64,000 nt of DNA from Hydractinia symbiolongicarpus (Eukaryota; Cnidaria; Hydrozoa; Anthoathecata; Hydractiniidae), in contig NC_079878.1 of the NCBI RefSeq assembly GCF_029227915.1, positions 22,779,501 to 22,843,500 on the forward strand, read 5' to 3'. The translations under genes were made by a program, and so were the position numbers. The notes beneath the pieces are model-generated. The model made no database searches and had not been told where the DNA came from. It saw only the letters and a list, made by a program, of their open reading frames with translations. This document shows, one piece after another, positions 1 through 8,618 of this stretch; position 1 is the first letter of the stretch, and each line of letters opens with the position of its first letter.

Positions 1-461
1 GTCCGAAAATTGCGATTTTCACGAAAGAAACTTTTGCGATTTTGAACTAAAAGTCAAATTTCGCGGAAGAAATTTTTGGGAATCGAGGCTATAAGAAAAT
101 TTCAGGACAGCAAGTGTGGACATTTTTCAAAAATTTATTAGATCTTTTCGTTTTCAAAAGTAGGTTTCCAAAAATTTCTTGGGCTATTTCTTTAATATAT
201 TTTTACTCAAAAATAATATTTTCTTCGTCTCATGAGAGATAGCAAAATGTTCGTTCTGGCACAGTCGACGGACGACAAGGGAAATTTTCGAAATCCCGAA
301 ATCCGAAATCCCAATTCCGACAAATCCGAAAACAAATCCGATTCCGATAAAATCCTACGCATGCGCAATAGCGACTAGCGGGAATAATGCTGACATCAAC
401 AAAAAATAGAGATTGCGCAATTGAGTAGGGGAAAGTCCCACAGAGTTGTGACTGCTAATTG
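1..461. other. Left flank with no recognised gene
   Basis: I see no convincing coding sequence here. The stretch is AT-rich, and around 293-345 it has a run of short related words (variants of aaatcccgaaatccgaaatcc). It lies just upstream of the first Polinton-type gene and could hold that element's 5' region, but no terminal inverted repeat can be matched inside the window. Confidence 0.5.
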
Positions 462-1100
462 ATGCTAGGATGTAATACAAATATGATACTGTTCAAAAAA
501 ATTTATGACATCGTATCAGCTCTACTATCGGCAATTCGCGAACATATCAAGACGCAAGAAATGTGGGTCATGGAGGTTGAACGGGATCCTATGGCATTCA
601 GATTTGTTCCGGACCATTTCAAGACCCAGGAAATGTGTACGGGGGCCGTGGATGATGATCCCGAGATACTCAGGCTTACTCCGGAGCATCTCATGACCCG
701 GGAAATGTGCATCGGGGTCGTTGGGCGGATCCCGTATAAGCTCCGGTTTGTTCCGGACGCTTTCATGACCCGGGAAATATACGCAATGCTTGTTGAAGGG
801 TATCCCTGGTCGCTCCAGTTTGTTCCAGAGCATCTCATGACTCTGGAAATGTGCACTATGGTAGTTGAAAAGGATTCTGGGGTATTCGAGTTTGTTCCGG
901 ACTGGTTTATTACCCGAGAAATGTGTACCAGGGTGGTTGAAGAGGATCCCTCGCTGCTCGAGGCTTATCGTCAGCGGAAAGCGGTGAAGTATAGGATTAA
1001 CAAGGAGTTGCTACCAGTGGCCTGTCATCCCGACAGAGCTATAGACCGGTGTTTTTCGGAGGATGAAAAGGCGGACCTTAGGCTCTTGTGGAGTAAATAA
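462..1100 (+). CDS. DUF4116-like tandem-repeat protein
   Basis: An intact ORF of about 212 residues from the ATG at 462. From about residue 28 to 172 it consists of some six tandem units of 24 residues (72 bp). Each has a core like MTREMC, then a hydrophobic VV, an acidic or Pro pair, and FVPD/FVPE at the end. This matches the rhythm of DUF4116 repeats known from giant viruses and related elements; their function is unknown and they are probably helical, protein-binding repeats. The C-terminus is basic then acidic (RQRKAVKYRINKE, then SEDEKADLRLLW). It stops three bases before the next gene, suggesting a compact virus-like array. The repeat is plainly visible; the family name is from recognition and could be a related repeat. 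Confidence 0.7.
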   Translation: MLGCNTNMILFKKIYDIVSALLSAIREHIKTQEMWVMEVERDPMAFRFVPDHFKTQEMCTGAVDDDPEILRLTPEHLMTREMCIGVVGRIPYKLRFVPDAFMTREIYAMLVEGYPWSLQFVPEHLMTLEMCTMVVEKDSGVFEFVPDWFITREMCTRVVEEDPSLLEAYRQRKAVKYRINKELLPVACHPDRAIDRCFSEDEKADLRLLWSK

Positions 1101-1103
1101 ACG

Positions 1104-1262
1104 ATGAAGGAACACTGCGATGAGTGTGAACGCATGCTCGATGGGTATGACAGATGCTCCTGTGGACAGAGATTCCTCATAAAAAGTAAGATGCTCTGTT
1201 GGTACTGCTGGCAGGAGTATATCACGTATAATGGTGGAAGCTGTCCTTGTACTAAACCCTAG
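1104..1262 (+). CDS. 52-residue Cys-rich (zinc-ribbon-like) microprotein
   Basis: A short ORF starting at the ATG at 1104 and ending TAG at 1262, beginning three bases after the stop of the upstream repeat gene. It contains eight cysteines in four close pairs: CDEC (residues 5-8), CSC (18-20), CWYC (32-35) and CPC (47-49). Such paired Cys knuckles suggest one or two bound zinc ions, as in zinc-ribbon or RING-like mini-domains. The close spacing to both neighbours and the ordered Cys pairs argue that it is real despite its size. No specific family is recognised. In viral contexts such proteins are often transcription or processivity accessories, but that is speculation. Confidence 0.6.
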   Translation: MKEHCDECERMLDGYDRCSCGQRFLIKSKMLCWYCWQEYITYNGGSCPCTKP

Positions 1263-1288
1263 TTGAACTCCCTTATCACAAAAAAAGG

Positions 1289-1903
1289 ATGTTCAAATTC
1301 GGCAATGAGAATGTTAACTCAAGAGACTTTTATGCCAAAGCGACTCCACTAAATATCGAAGATGTAAACATTGAAAATATCGTGCTAAGCGACCCTATTC
1401 CAACAAGCAAGGGCAAAGATGAACGCTTCGTCATTGGCTATAATAATGACAATAAACTATCCCCTCTATTGATCAAAACACCTAAAAAGCTGTATTCCAA
1501 TGGTGCCTCGCGTTACGATGAGGGCTGCTCTCTTACCATGTCGTTCGAAATCTATAACTACCCCGAGTGGTTAGAGAAGTATGAGAGCATCCTGTCCAAG
1601 GTACAGTCCTTGGAGGGTTATTGCTTCACCACCCCACCTGTGAAAAAAGGGAAATACATCACCATCAAGGTGAAGGAGTGGGAGGGCAAAGTCAGAACCG
1701 ACTTCCATCCCAAAAAAGTACCACTAAAACAAAGCTGCGAATGCAAGGCCATCATCAAGCTATATGGCATCTACAGGCAAGGCTCAAATTACTACATGCA
1801 AACCTACTTGGAGGAGTGTAAGTATAAGGTTGTCGAGTTTTATGGCTCCCGCTACCTTAGCGATTCCGACGACGATGACGAATTCTTCGTCATGCTAGAG
1901 TAG
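1289..1903 (+). CDS. Unknown 204-residue Polinton protein with acidic tail
   Basis: An intact ORF from ATG 1289 to TAG 1903. The sequence mixes beta-type segments (ITIKVKEWEGKVRTDF; CKAIIKLYGIYRQGSNYYMQ) and ends in a strongly acidic tail with hydrophobics (SDSDDDDEFFVMLE). An aromatic-rich beta protein with an acidic C-terminus recalls single-stranded-DNA-binding proteins of phage and virus replication modules, and a polymerase lies in the same element. That role is only inference. It lies 26 bases after the Cys-rich gene and 15 bases before the next ORF, on the same strand. It appears unbroken, unlike most minus-strand genes of the element. Confidence 0.55.
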   Translation: MFKFGNENVNSRDFYAKATPLNIEDVNIENIVLSDPIPTSKGKDERFVIGYNNDNKLSPLLIKTPKKLYSNGASRYDEGCSLTMSFEIYNYPEWLEKYESILSKVQSLEGYCFTTPPVKKGKYITIKVKEWEGKVRTDFHPKKVPLKQSCECKAIIKLYGIYRQGSNYYMQTYLEECKYKVVEFYGSRYLSDSDDDDEFFVMLE

Positions 1904-1918
1904 ATATGAGAGGTTTTG

Positions 1919-2230
1919 ATGTGCTTTGAACAGTACTTCAAAACAAACATGAACGACGTTAAAGCACTGAAAAAGGAAGCGAAAACACTAAAGGTCCGTA
2001 ACCACTCAACTATGAAAAAAGCTGAGCTCCTCAAAACGATCCGCAAGGTCAAGTACAAGGACGCTTCGACACAAACAGACGGCCCCTACTGCGAACCTTG
2101 CGTCACGATCGCTTGGCAGAAGAATCTCGAAGAATACTCGAGAGAGCTCTCCGAAAAGCAGCGACGTGTCGTACATGATGGTGACCGCATCATCGATCGA
2201 GACACTGGAGAAGTACTCGAAATCAAGTAA
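1919..2230 (+). CDS. Small SAP/Rho-N-like protein
   Basis: An ORF of about 103 residues from the ATG at 1919; a later ATG at 1949 (MNDVKALKK) is an equally good start. The N-terminal half reads as a helix-extended-helix motif of SAP / LEM / Rho-N type (VKALKKEAKTLKVRN, then MKKAELLKTIRKVK), a fold that usually binds DNA or nuclear proteins. The C-terminal half is charged, with a CEPC pair. Small SAP-like proteins occur in Polintons and large DNA viruses. It is the last plus-strand gene, and its stop is 26 bases from the end of the facing minus-strand gene block. Confidence 0.5.
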   Translation: MCFEQYFKTNMNDVKALKKEAKTLKVRNHSTMKKAELLKTIRKVKYKDASTQTDGPYCEPCVTIAWQKNLEEYSRELSEKQRRVVHDGDRIIDRDTGEVLEIK

Positions 2231-2255
2231 GTGATATAGTATGTTGTTCAACACA

Positions 2256-2798
2256 CTAGACCCTATGAATAAGCTGGCGGCTCCTCCAAGTAACGCTGAC
2301 ATACTGTACAGACTGCAAGTTTTTTATCAGCTCCTGTTTACCCTCTTTAAGCCCTTGCGCGATCAGCTGCTGTCGCTCCCGTTCATTAATAGAATCCACG
2401 TTTTTGCGTGTTCGTTGTCGGGCTTGCTCCTTCAAAGCCATGTAGTTTTGCTTCTCCTGCATGATTAGGCTGAACTCCTAGTCGCTAATCACACCATTCT
2501 CCACAGCTTTCGAGATCAAGTCAACGATAGAGTTGAGCTTGGTCTCTGCTAATAGTCTGATGCTCTCATGCTTCTTATTCTTGGCATCTAGTCTCTTCCC
2601 GGCGTTCCGTAGGCCCGCTTGTCCCAACCCTACATCAATCGTAATTCCACCCATAGCCACGGCTAGTGGTACACCGATCCCAGATAGCATGCTACCAATA
2701 CCAACGCCAGAAGTTATCACGCTTACCGATAGAAACCCGTGATCCGTGTATCTAACCCAGGTACCATATGTGTCGTTCCACGTGCCCCTCCTTTGCAA
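2256..2798 (-). pseudogene. Hydrophobic Polinton protein with in-frame stop
   Basis: Two same-frame ORFs (2798-2478 and 2462-2256) are separated only by one TAG at 2480-2478. The first part has a hydrophobic, glycine-rich membrane-like stretch (VITSGVGIGSMLSGIG and VPLAVAMGGITIDVGLG) and then a charged helix (AKNKKHESIRLLAETKLN). The second continues as a helix rich in K, E and R. This layout, a Gly-rich membrane segment followed by helix and linker, is a common small protein of Polinton-type elements whose role is unknown, perhaps a virion component. The helix continues smoothly across the stop, so I read it as a nonsense mutation. The start is uncertain because the ORF's 5' end overlaps the upstream BRO gene by 47 bases. 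Confidence 0.6.
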
Positions 2799-3527
2799 AT
2801 CTGTTAAACGCCTGAATACTATTGGCGTTATCGATCACCACAATCTCCTTAGACTTGGGGTATTGATCCTTGAACCATCTTCTTTTAGTGGGCAAAGCAC
2901 GTCTTTGAACGCGTGCGCAGTAATATGGGAGGTGGTGAAACTCATCCTCATCAGGAGTCGTATGTTTATTATAAATCATGATCACATTATCCTTTCGGGG
3001 ATCTTTAGCATGTGGCACATACTTTTCACGAAGTCTCGCATTTTCTTGGCACTGTACTTCAAGCTGGCGATCCTTTTCCTCAAAATCGTCATTCAACACC
3101 ACAAGCTGCCTATCCCTGTCCTCTAGATCATCATTAAGCAGTGCTAGGGCCATATCTCTTTCTTCGATGGTCACGTCCTTTTCCTCAATGGATTGACGCT
3201 GTTTTTCAACGGTTTCCGTAAGTTTTCGCATTTCTCTGGAGAGAATGGGTCTGCTTCAGGTCTGCCACACCTCAGGAGGAAGCAATAAAGGCCTGCTTCC
3301 GTCAGTAAAACCGTGTTTGGTTGGGTGTACTTCCATCGAAGTATACCCCCGAGGTCTGTCTCGAGGTTTGTAATAACGTCACCAAGCCGTATTTTATACT
3401 TGCCAGGCACATGTCTCTGAATGGCTTGCACCCCGTCCCTTCGTTCATACCCTACAGCCCTCCAAACATCAGAGGCCACGATGCATTGACCCTTGCCCTG
3501 GAGGGGAATGATTGCACTTGTTTTCCT
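2752..3527 (-). pseudogene. BRO-family protein, frameshifted
   Basis: The 5' half (ORF 3479-3171, open upstream to about 3527) resembles a Bro-N DNA-binding domain: SDVWRAVGY, a VPGKYKIRLGD segment, and TVLLTEAGLYCFLLR. The 3' half (ORF 3231-2752) is a long charged coiled coil (about residues 1-65, many EEKD/EERD repeats). It is followed by a compact C-terminal domain with basic and aromatic residues (RVQRRALPTKRRW; EIVVIDNANSI) like the DUF3627 region that follows Bro-N/MSV199 in insect large DNA viruses. The halves lie in different frames and overlap at 3171-3231, so a frameshift separates them. BRO proteins bind nucleic acid and are thought to affect host or viral transcription. The 5' end is also disturbed, with no clean start in frame. 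Confidence 0.65.
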
Positions 3528-3682
3528 TCAAAAAATAATCAACCACAACAGACATATCTACTTTTAATTTTTTTGATCCGGGGGGGGGGGGTCGTGTTGC
3601 GAGGACGGTGATTGTAATTTTTGCTGACAGCTAAGGTGAACCTGTGGCTCACCTTAATACTTACCTTACCCCAGGGTACCAT

Positions 3683-3901
3683 CTAATGGGACGTCGTGTT
3701 ATATGCATCTATAAGTGTCCGCAGTCTACCCTGAATATCGGGGTCCCTTGTATTACCCTCCATCCACTTGAGTCCTTCGAGGGAGATGAAGATGTCGTTA
3801 GGATTGTCGTTGTTACTTCCGAGCTGCTGGCGGATGTTTTGAAAACGAGCTGCAAGGGCTCTAAAAAGACGATTTATCTTGGACTCAACGGTATTTTTCA
3901 T
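3683..3901 (-). CDS. Small helical Polinton ORF, unknown
   Basis: A 72-residue ORF predicted to be mainly helical (SKINRLFRALAARFQNIRQQLG, then a short DIFISLEGLKWMEG segment). I do not recognise a family. It lies in the minus-strand gene row between the BRO gene and the coiled-coil gene with the same orientation, which is the main support. A poly-G tract at about 3582-3591 lies between it and the BRO gene. Confidence 0.35.
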   Translation of the reverse strand: MKNTVESKINRLFRALAARFQNIRQQLGSNNDNPNDIFISLEGLKWMEGNTRDPDIQGRLRTLIDAYNTTSH

Positions 3902-3977
3902 CTTGTACTTTTTAGAGTCATTCCAACCAGTTGGATGTGGACGGTGCCCACACTTCTAGCGCCGTAACACCCGGGTC

Positions 3978-4187
3978 TTAATATTTCATCATATAGTGGA
4001 TCATGGTAAGAGCCAGCGACGAGACGCAGGCGATTAAAGCGATCCGGTCGTCGTGTTTATCCCTCTGCCACATCTTATACAGCGACTGATCGATTTCCTC
4101 ATGTCTCACTTCCAAGTTCTCGATTGTTTCCTCCAATTTCCGGATCTCTCCCTCAAACTCCTCTCGTAAATTTTCGATACAAGACAT
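3978..4187 (-). CDS. Coiled-coil protein with C-terminal membrane anchor
   Basis: A 69-residue intact ORF. Residues about 5-35 form a charged coiled coil (heptads of L/I among E and K: LREEFEGEIRKLEETIENLE). It is followed by a basic stretch (KMWQRDKHDDR) and a hydrophobic C-terminal segment (IALIACVSSLALTMIHYMM) that would make a tail anchor. Its ATG at 4187 lies two bases after the stop of the upstream ATPase reading frame, typical of viral-type packing. Function unknown; similar small coiled-coil/TM proteins are common in Polinton-like elements. Confidence 0.5.
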   Translation of the reverse strand: MSCIENLREEFEGEIRKLEETIENLEVRHEEIDQSLYKMWQRDKHDDRIALIACVSSLALTMIHYMMKY

Positions 4188-4189
4188 AT

Positions 4190-4690
4190 TTATTTAGTTG
4201 AAAGTCGAGGCAAAAATGCTCTAAATTTCAGTTGTACCTCATCCACCAGCTTTATGTCGCTCCTTTCGTGGGGTACTATATAAACAATTGCTTCTTTTGA
4301 CGCCTTAGGTTCTTTGGCAAGGCCGTATAACACTGCGTTAATAACCACAAGCTGTGCTTCCTGTGCCTCCCGCTGATGGCAAGCTCGAGCAAGGGTTGAC
4401 GCTTCTTATCCAGGCTCTTGTCCGCTATAAGATCATCAACAATGAACAGAGTCCCGCTAACAGCTTCGATAGTTGCTCGAACCAGTAAAAGAGTTGACCA
4501 TCCGGCTCTATCAGGAACACGTTGTCATCCTTCCAAAGCGATTCTCTATCGAGATAGGTCTTGTTCCAGCGGATAGTGGGACAGAGTATGACAACTTTGT
4601 GGAAATGGTGCTTGTACTCGTTCTCTAGTAGGTCGAGCACTCGTTGGATCTTGCTTCTCCCTCTCTCCTCTCCTTCTCTTTGGGTGAGTC
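4190..4690 (-). pseudogene. FtsK/HerA-type packaging ATPase, broken
   Basis: The minus strand encodes pieces of the DNA-packaging ATPase of Polintons and adintoviruses. ORF 4640-4425 carries the N-terminal core (LLENEYKHHFHKVVILCPTI; DNVFLIEPDG). In another frame, about 4455-4290, comes a Walker-B-like LFIVDD followed by the helix and LELAISGRHRKH/SLWLLTQC segments typical of the family. A third frame covers the C-terminal end (SKEAIVYIVPHE) down to the TAA at 4192. The P-loop region upstream of 4640 is degenerate: only a GRSK-like remnant where a G-K-S/T loop is expected. At least two frameshifts therefore separate recognisable parts. In intact relatives this ATPase drives genome packaging into capsids; here it cannot be functional. 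Confidence 0.68.
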
Positions 4691-4691
4691 A

Positions 4692-4865
4692 TTAGGTGCC
4701 TCCAGAAGAGGTTTTGACTGTAGATTCTACAGCACCCTCTTGTTGCTGCAGATCTTCCTTCCTCTTCTTCATAAGTGCCGCCAACTTTTGACCTTGCGCG
4801 ACTCTCCCTGGGTGCTTTACTGGCTTTGTTATGACTGTTACTTCTTGCGTTTGAACTTCGTCCAT
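4692..4865 (-). CDS. 57-residue basic Polinton microprotein
   Basis: A short ORF from the ATG at 4865 to the TAA at 4692. It has an acidic N-terminus (MDEVQTQEV), a central basic motif (KPVKHPGRVAQGQKLAALMK) and a Lys/Glu/Gln-rich helix. Small proteins with a central R-V-A-x-G-x-x-L-A motif are a recurrent component of Polinton-type gene clusters and often continue into a membrane segment. No such segment follows here, so this copy may be truncated. It sits between the ATPase and the next upstream gene, in the same orientation. Function unknown. Confidence 0.45.
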   Translation of the reverse strand: MDEVQTQEVTVITKPVKHPGRVAQGQKLAALMKKRKEDLQQQEGAVESTVKTSSGGT

Positions 4866-4884
4866 TTCTTGTAAGTCATGAGAC

Positions 4885-5445
4885 TTACCTTTGGGGACAT
4901 CTACCTGTATATACGTTCACGTTCCTATATGCTCTCCTCTCTAAAATACACACATGCGCTGGAAAGCGATCAGCTGCCAGTGTCAGGATTTCCAAGTCGT
5001 GCACACCGAGGTCCCCAACCATGCCGCACCAAGACGAATAGCTCATGGTCGGGAATTTGCATGAAGTGGCAGCCACGTCAGCCATACTATCCCTGATAAT
5101 GGGATCCTCCTTGATGTCTTGCCTCAAGCCTTCGGGGCTATCGAGGTGAACTACGTTACTTATAGCCTTGGTGTACATGCTTATCGCATGTCAGGAGAGT
5201 GCCTTTGGTGTTTTCTCGCCTTTCTCTTGGATTTCGCGCTGGGTGTAGTCAGCATGCATCTTGACGATTACTTCATCCGATGATTTGTCTATGAAAGCTT
5301 TGGTGCACTTTTTCGGCAAGAGGTGGGCCTTGCCTTTGTGTATTGCATCTTTCAAAGCCTGGCGTTTGCCTATAGGATTTTCACGTTGCTCAAATGCTTC
5401 TGCGGGAGTATCAACAACATCAAAAATTTCAGCTAATTCAGACAT
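4885..5445 (-). pseudogene. Unknown Polinton protein interrupted by TGA
   Basis: ORFs 5445-5191 and 5178-4885 are in the same frame, divided by a TGA at 5193-5191. The first part is helical and charged (ELAEIFDVVDTPAEAFEQ; KKCTKAFIDKSSDEVIVKM). The second begins MYTKAISNVVHLDSPEGL and includes RQDIKEDPIIRDSMADVA, a D-P-I-I-x-D-S-M-A-type segment I associate with an unnamed conserved protein of cnidarian Polintons. After that segment the sequence loses its expected character, so a further frameshift is possible. The start codon overlaps the last codons of the upstream polymerase frame (…GAT GTC TGA / ATGTCTGA). Function unknown. Confidence 0.5.
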
Positions 5446-8400
5446 CTTTCAACCGAAGATGATCAAGACGTATGGCAAAATTATGGCGATCAGTAACAGT
5501 ACGTCCAACATTTATTGACATCATGTGTTCAAAAGTGGTGCTTGACAACACCTTTGGAATCAGTAGATACAATGCTTGGGCATGATACAAGCTCTCCTTA
5601 GACGCTAAGCGATGATGACCCCTGGTGATCGTTGTGATCTGGTCCGCTTGTACGATCCGCTTGGCATCTGCCCTATTGAGTGCCAGCTTGTTCACTTCCT
5701 GAGTACAGATTTGATACAGACCCAGGTTTTGTATATATCAATACCCTCCTCTAGACAGCGCTGATAGTCTTCGAAGGTGATGGATTTCTTTGTGACACAC
5801 TTCTTCACACCATTCGCTTTGCAATCCCCACCCTCTTTCGTGATACTCTTGTAAGCATACAGCTTTGCTCTCAGGGTGATGAATTCTGCCATGATTTTAC
5901 CGCTTAATTCATCCTTCATCAAGCCCACGACTTTCTTGTTTTTGCCAATGGGGAGAGGTCTGCCATCATCTTTGCCATAGGCACTCGTGTCAAAACGTGC
6001 TTCTACATCGTCGGCAATGTCGTGATAAAAATCCTCCGTTTTGATGTGATAGACGAAGGAATCCGTGTCCATATAGCATAAGCGCAGCTTGCTACCATAC
6101 TTTGGCTGCATGTAATCATAGTGGAAGTTGTACATTACGATTTTCGAGTTGTCTAAAATGGCTTGGCCAATATACACGGGCTTGTTCACCTTTACCTCTG
6201 TTTTACACATTTCCACGCCCATGAGGTGGCTGCTGAAGTAGTTCCCGCCCTTGAAATTGAGCTTTGTGTACTTCTCTTCGTTGGTAACCAACTGGATGTT
6301 GTGATGGTTCCTCAAGTTCTCCATGGTCTTGCCGAATACGGAAAGGTTCATTAGCTTGTAGAAGTTCTTTTCAAACTCGTTTTTGACGGCTGTTCTAAGC
6401 CTCGTGTTATGATTTAACCAGAAGCCCTGGCTCTCAGCCAGGGCTTCTGGTTAAACTGGATCACTCTGTATACCTTCCTGATCTCGAGCCCATGCTTTAA
6501 AGCTTGATGAAGGACTCTGATATGCACCATGTATCTCCGCTTGTGCTCGAGATTTGGTACCAGTTTCTCGACCCTGTGAATCATCTTGCGCTTCGGCAGG
6601 AAAGGGAGCTCATTGTGCTTGTCGTGCAGGCTCTTTGGATAATCGATGTCAAACTCCAGGATGTATCCATGCTTGTTGTCAGCGACGAGTTTCTCGATCC
6701 TCTTCTCTGTAAAGGTCTCAACGTTCGACAGCTATTTGCACCCGTGCGTTGGTAGGTCTTGACGCATGGCCCAGCCATACAAATTGTTGGCATCGAGGTA
6801 CTGCAAGTATGACAACTCAACCTCTGGATCGTATTGATCCCCCATGTACTTGTTGTTGACTTTGGCATATCTGTGCACAGCTTGAGTTATACCTCCACGG
6901 ATACCTCTTTCAAACATCAGGAGCATGTCGGGATACGTTAGTAGCTCTAGCTTGATTTCTGTGTACTTCAACGCTGCTTTCCATGCCAGGCCTGGTGCGC
7001 TGTAGAAATGGGCAGGATCAAGTATAAAGCTTGTAGTTCTTCTGGCACACTCCTCGAAAGCTCTCGAATACGTCTGCTAATCCCCTTCATGTTCAGCTTG
7101 CTATAGAAGACCTCCTTGGGAGGTAGCTCCATCTCCTCAAATCGCTTCCGACCATCCATATACTCATAGGGGTAGACACCCTTTCGAAGCATCAGCCTGA
7201 GGACATCATCTCTGTCGATGAATTTGGTCATGGATGGTACGTTTGTCTTTAACTGCTCCATATCTAGCTGCTTCGTTGTATTTGAGTCGCAGTTTTTACA
7301 CCAAAACCTTGCCATATACTTGGCGTCGATGCTCTGAAATTCCAGACATGTATCCGCACACTGCTGACATTTCATACCTGCCGTGTTTGTACCAATGAGG
7401 TTGCTTGCCAATTTGTCTAACGAGGATCCATAAAGCGACAGCTGTCGATGAATCTGATTTCTATAGTCTTGTACGTATCACAATCATCGTGCCCCATGTC
7501 TACAATGGGTACCCCGATTTAAACGTTGAAAGAGATGTACTTTTTGGTGTTTTCAGCGATGCAACCAATATCCTGGGTATCATACTTCTCTCCGAGTCCT
7601 CGAATGAACAAGTGTGCATCTTTCCATGATTCTTTGATGTCTCGCTACCCAGGAGCCTTGAGAGATTTTTGATGGCTATATAATGATTCTTTTTATCATC
7701 CGTGAGGAGTAGCAGATTAACCTGTTTCTCGCGTCCGCTGTATGTAGATCAACGCAGGATATTGAAAGTCTTCCCCGCCACGTACAAGACGTTCACCGCG
7801 ATGTCAGGGCTGTTCTTCTCAAATTTGGATATGTCCTTGATGCCTGCCAGCTGTACTGTTCCATGTAGGGTCTTAACTTGCTGATTCTTTGCGGGTTCGT
7901 CCCTATCTCCTCGTGATGCAGAGCAGCTATGATGCTCCACTTGAAGCACTCCTCGTCTTCATTCATAGGATTAATGATGGTCTTTTTTGTGGCTATCCAC
8001 TTGGGTGCTTTGATATATGATGAACCCCTTGTTAGCCGTAGCTTATGGAAGTCCACGTCGAGATGCATAATTCGACTGATTGTAAAGCCACTCTTGGGCA
8101 GCGTGGGATTCTCTACGTGCGTCCTGACCTGGGCAAACATCGTATCCAGCACCTCATCCACGACGGCACCCTGGAAGAGCGATGCATGTTGCTGTGGAAG
8201 ACCTTATCAACTTCGATAAACTCGCTTGTGCTGTCCACTGCTTCTTCCATAAAATCCAGAGGGAACACAGCACCTTAGCAGACCCCATGTCTTTAACCTG
8301 CTTCTCAACCAAGGTTTTCACGTCTGATTGCACCATGTCCAAGTACCCATCAACATCCGTACCGTCTATGCCAGGGATGCGGAAACTTCGGAAGGTTCTA

Positions 8401-8618
8401 TGATGAGCATGCTTATGTTCCTGGGGAGGGAAGTCTTGGTTCGGTTGCTGCTTATCTTCAGCATGATCCTCCTTTGTCTCTTGTTCAACTTCACCTATCA
8501 GGGTCTTTCTTGCCCCATCATAAAGAGCAAGGATGCGATTTTTTACTGATGCATATATACTTTGCACCGGCTTTCTAATACCCTCTGGTACATAGTTCAC
8601 AAGCCAGTCATACCACAT
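5438..8618 (-). pseudogene. Protein-primed family B DNA polymerase (Polinton PolB), broken
   Basis: Consecutive minus-strand ORFs give parts of a long PolB with an N-terminal extension. 8618-8154 starts MWYDWLVNYVPEGIRKPV and contains SFRIPGIDGTD. 8161-7793 and 7949-7749 hold the conserved N-terminal region (LTRGSSYIKAPKWIA; EECFKWSIIAALHHEEIG; FEKNSPDIAVNVLYV). 7411-6968 has the CxxC pairs and LMLRKGVYPYEYMDG. 6971-6732 has polymerase motif A (YLDANNLYGWAM). 6351-5692 has motif B (NLSVFGKTMEN), motif C (YMDTDS, about 6060-6077) and the downstream KLYAYKS motif. 5695-5438 holds the C-terminus (NRADAKRIVQ). In intact elements it replicates the linear genome from a terminal protein. The frame changes at least six times, and a 43-bp palindrome sits upstream of motif B, so this copy is dead. 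Confidence 0.85.
6413..6455. repeat. Perfect 20-bp inverted repeat inside PolB
   Basis: The arm tttaaccagaagccctggct (6413-6432) is followed by the 3-base spacer ctc and then its exact reverse complement (6436-6455). It falls in the PolB relic just upstream of motif B, where the flanking polymerase frame should run continuously. One arm fits the polymerase reading frame and the second appears to be an inverted copy that breaks the frame. This is the signature of a small templated inverted duplication. Confidence 0.9.

Larger units (their letters stand above)
462..8618. mobile_element. Degraded Polinton/Maverick-like (adintovirus-type) element
   Basis: This block of closely packed, mostly intronless ORFs differs sharply from the intron-rich, sparse DNA around it. 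It combines genes typical of Polinton/Maverick or adintovirus elements: protein-primed family B DNA polymerase, an FtsK/HerA-type packaging ATPase, a BRO-family protein, a DUF4116-like repeat protein, and several tiny coiled-coil, membrane or basic proteins. Plus-strand genes (462-2230) converge on minus-strand genes (8618-2256). Gene-to-gene gaps are a few bases, as in viral genomes. Many minus-strand genes carry stops or frameshifts, so the copy is probably dead. Major and minor capsid, protease and integrase genes were not found, and no terminal repeats or target-site duplication could be set. It may continue left of the window or be truncated. Family assignment rests on gene content recognised by eye. 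Confidence 0.82.

Noticed and set aside
503-856. Minus-strand ORFs opposite the DUF4116-like gene
   Set aside because: Repeat-derived mirror frames; the plus-strand reading gives the regular 24-residue repeat and fits the compact gene row.
3321-3611. Plus-strand ORFs opposite the BRO gene
   Set aside because: They are shadows; the domain-like sequence is on the minus strand.
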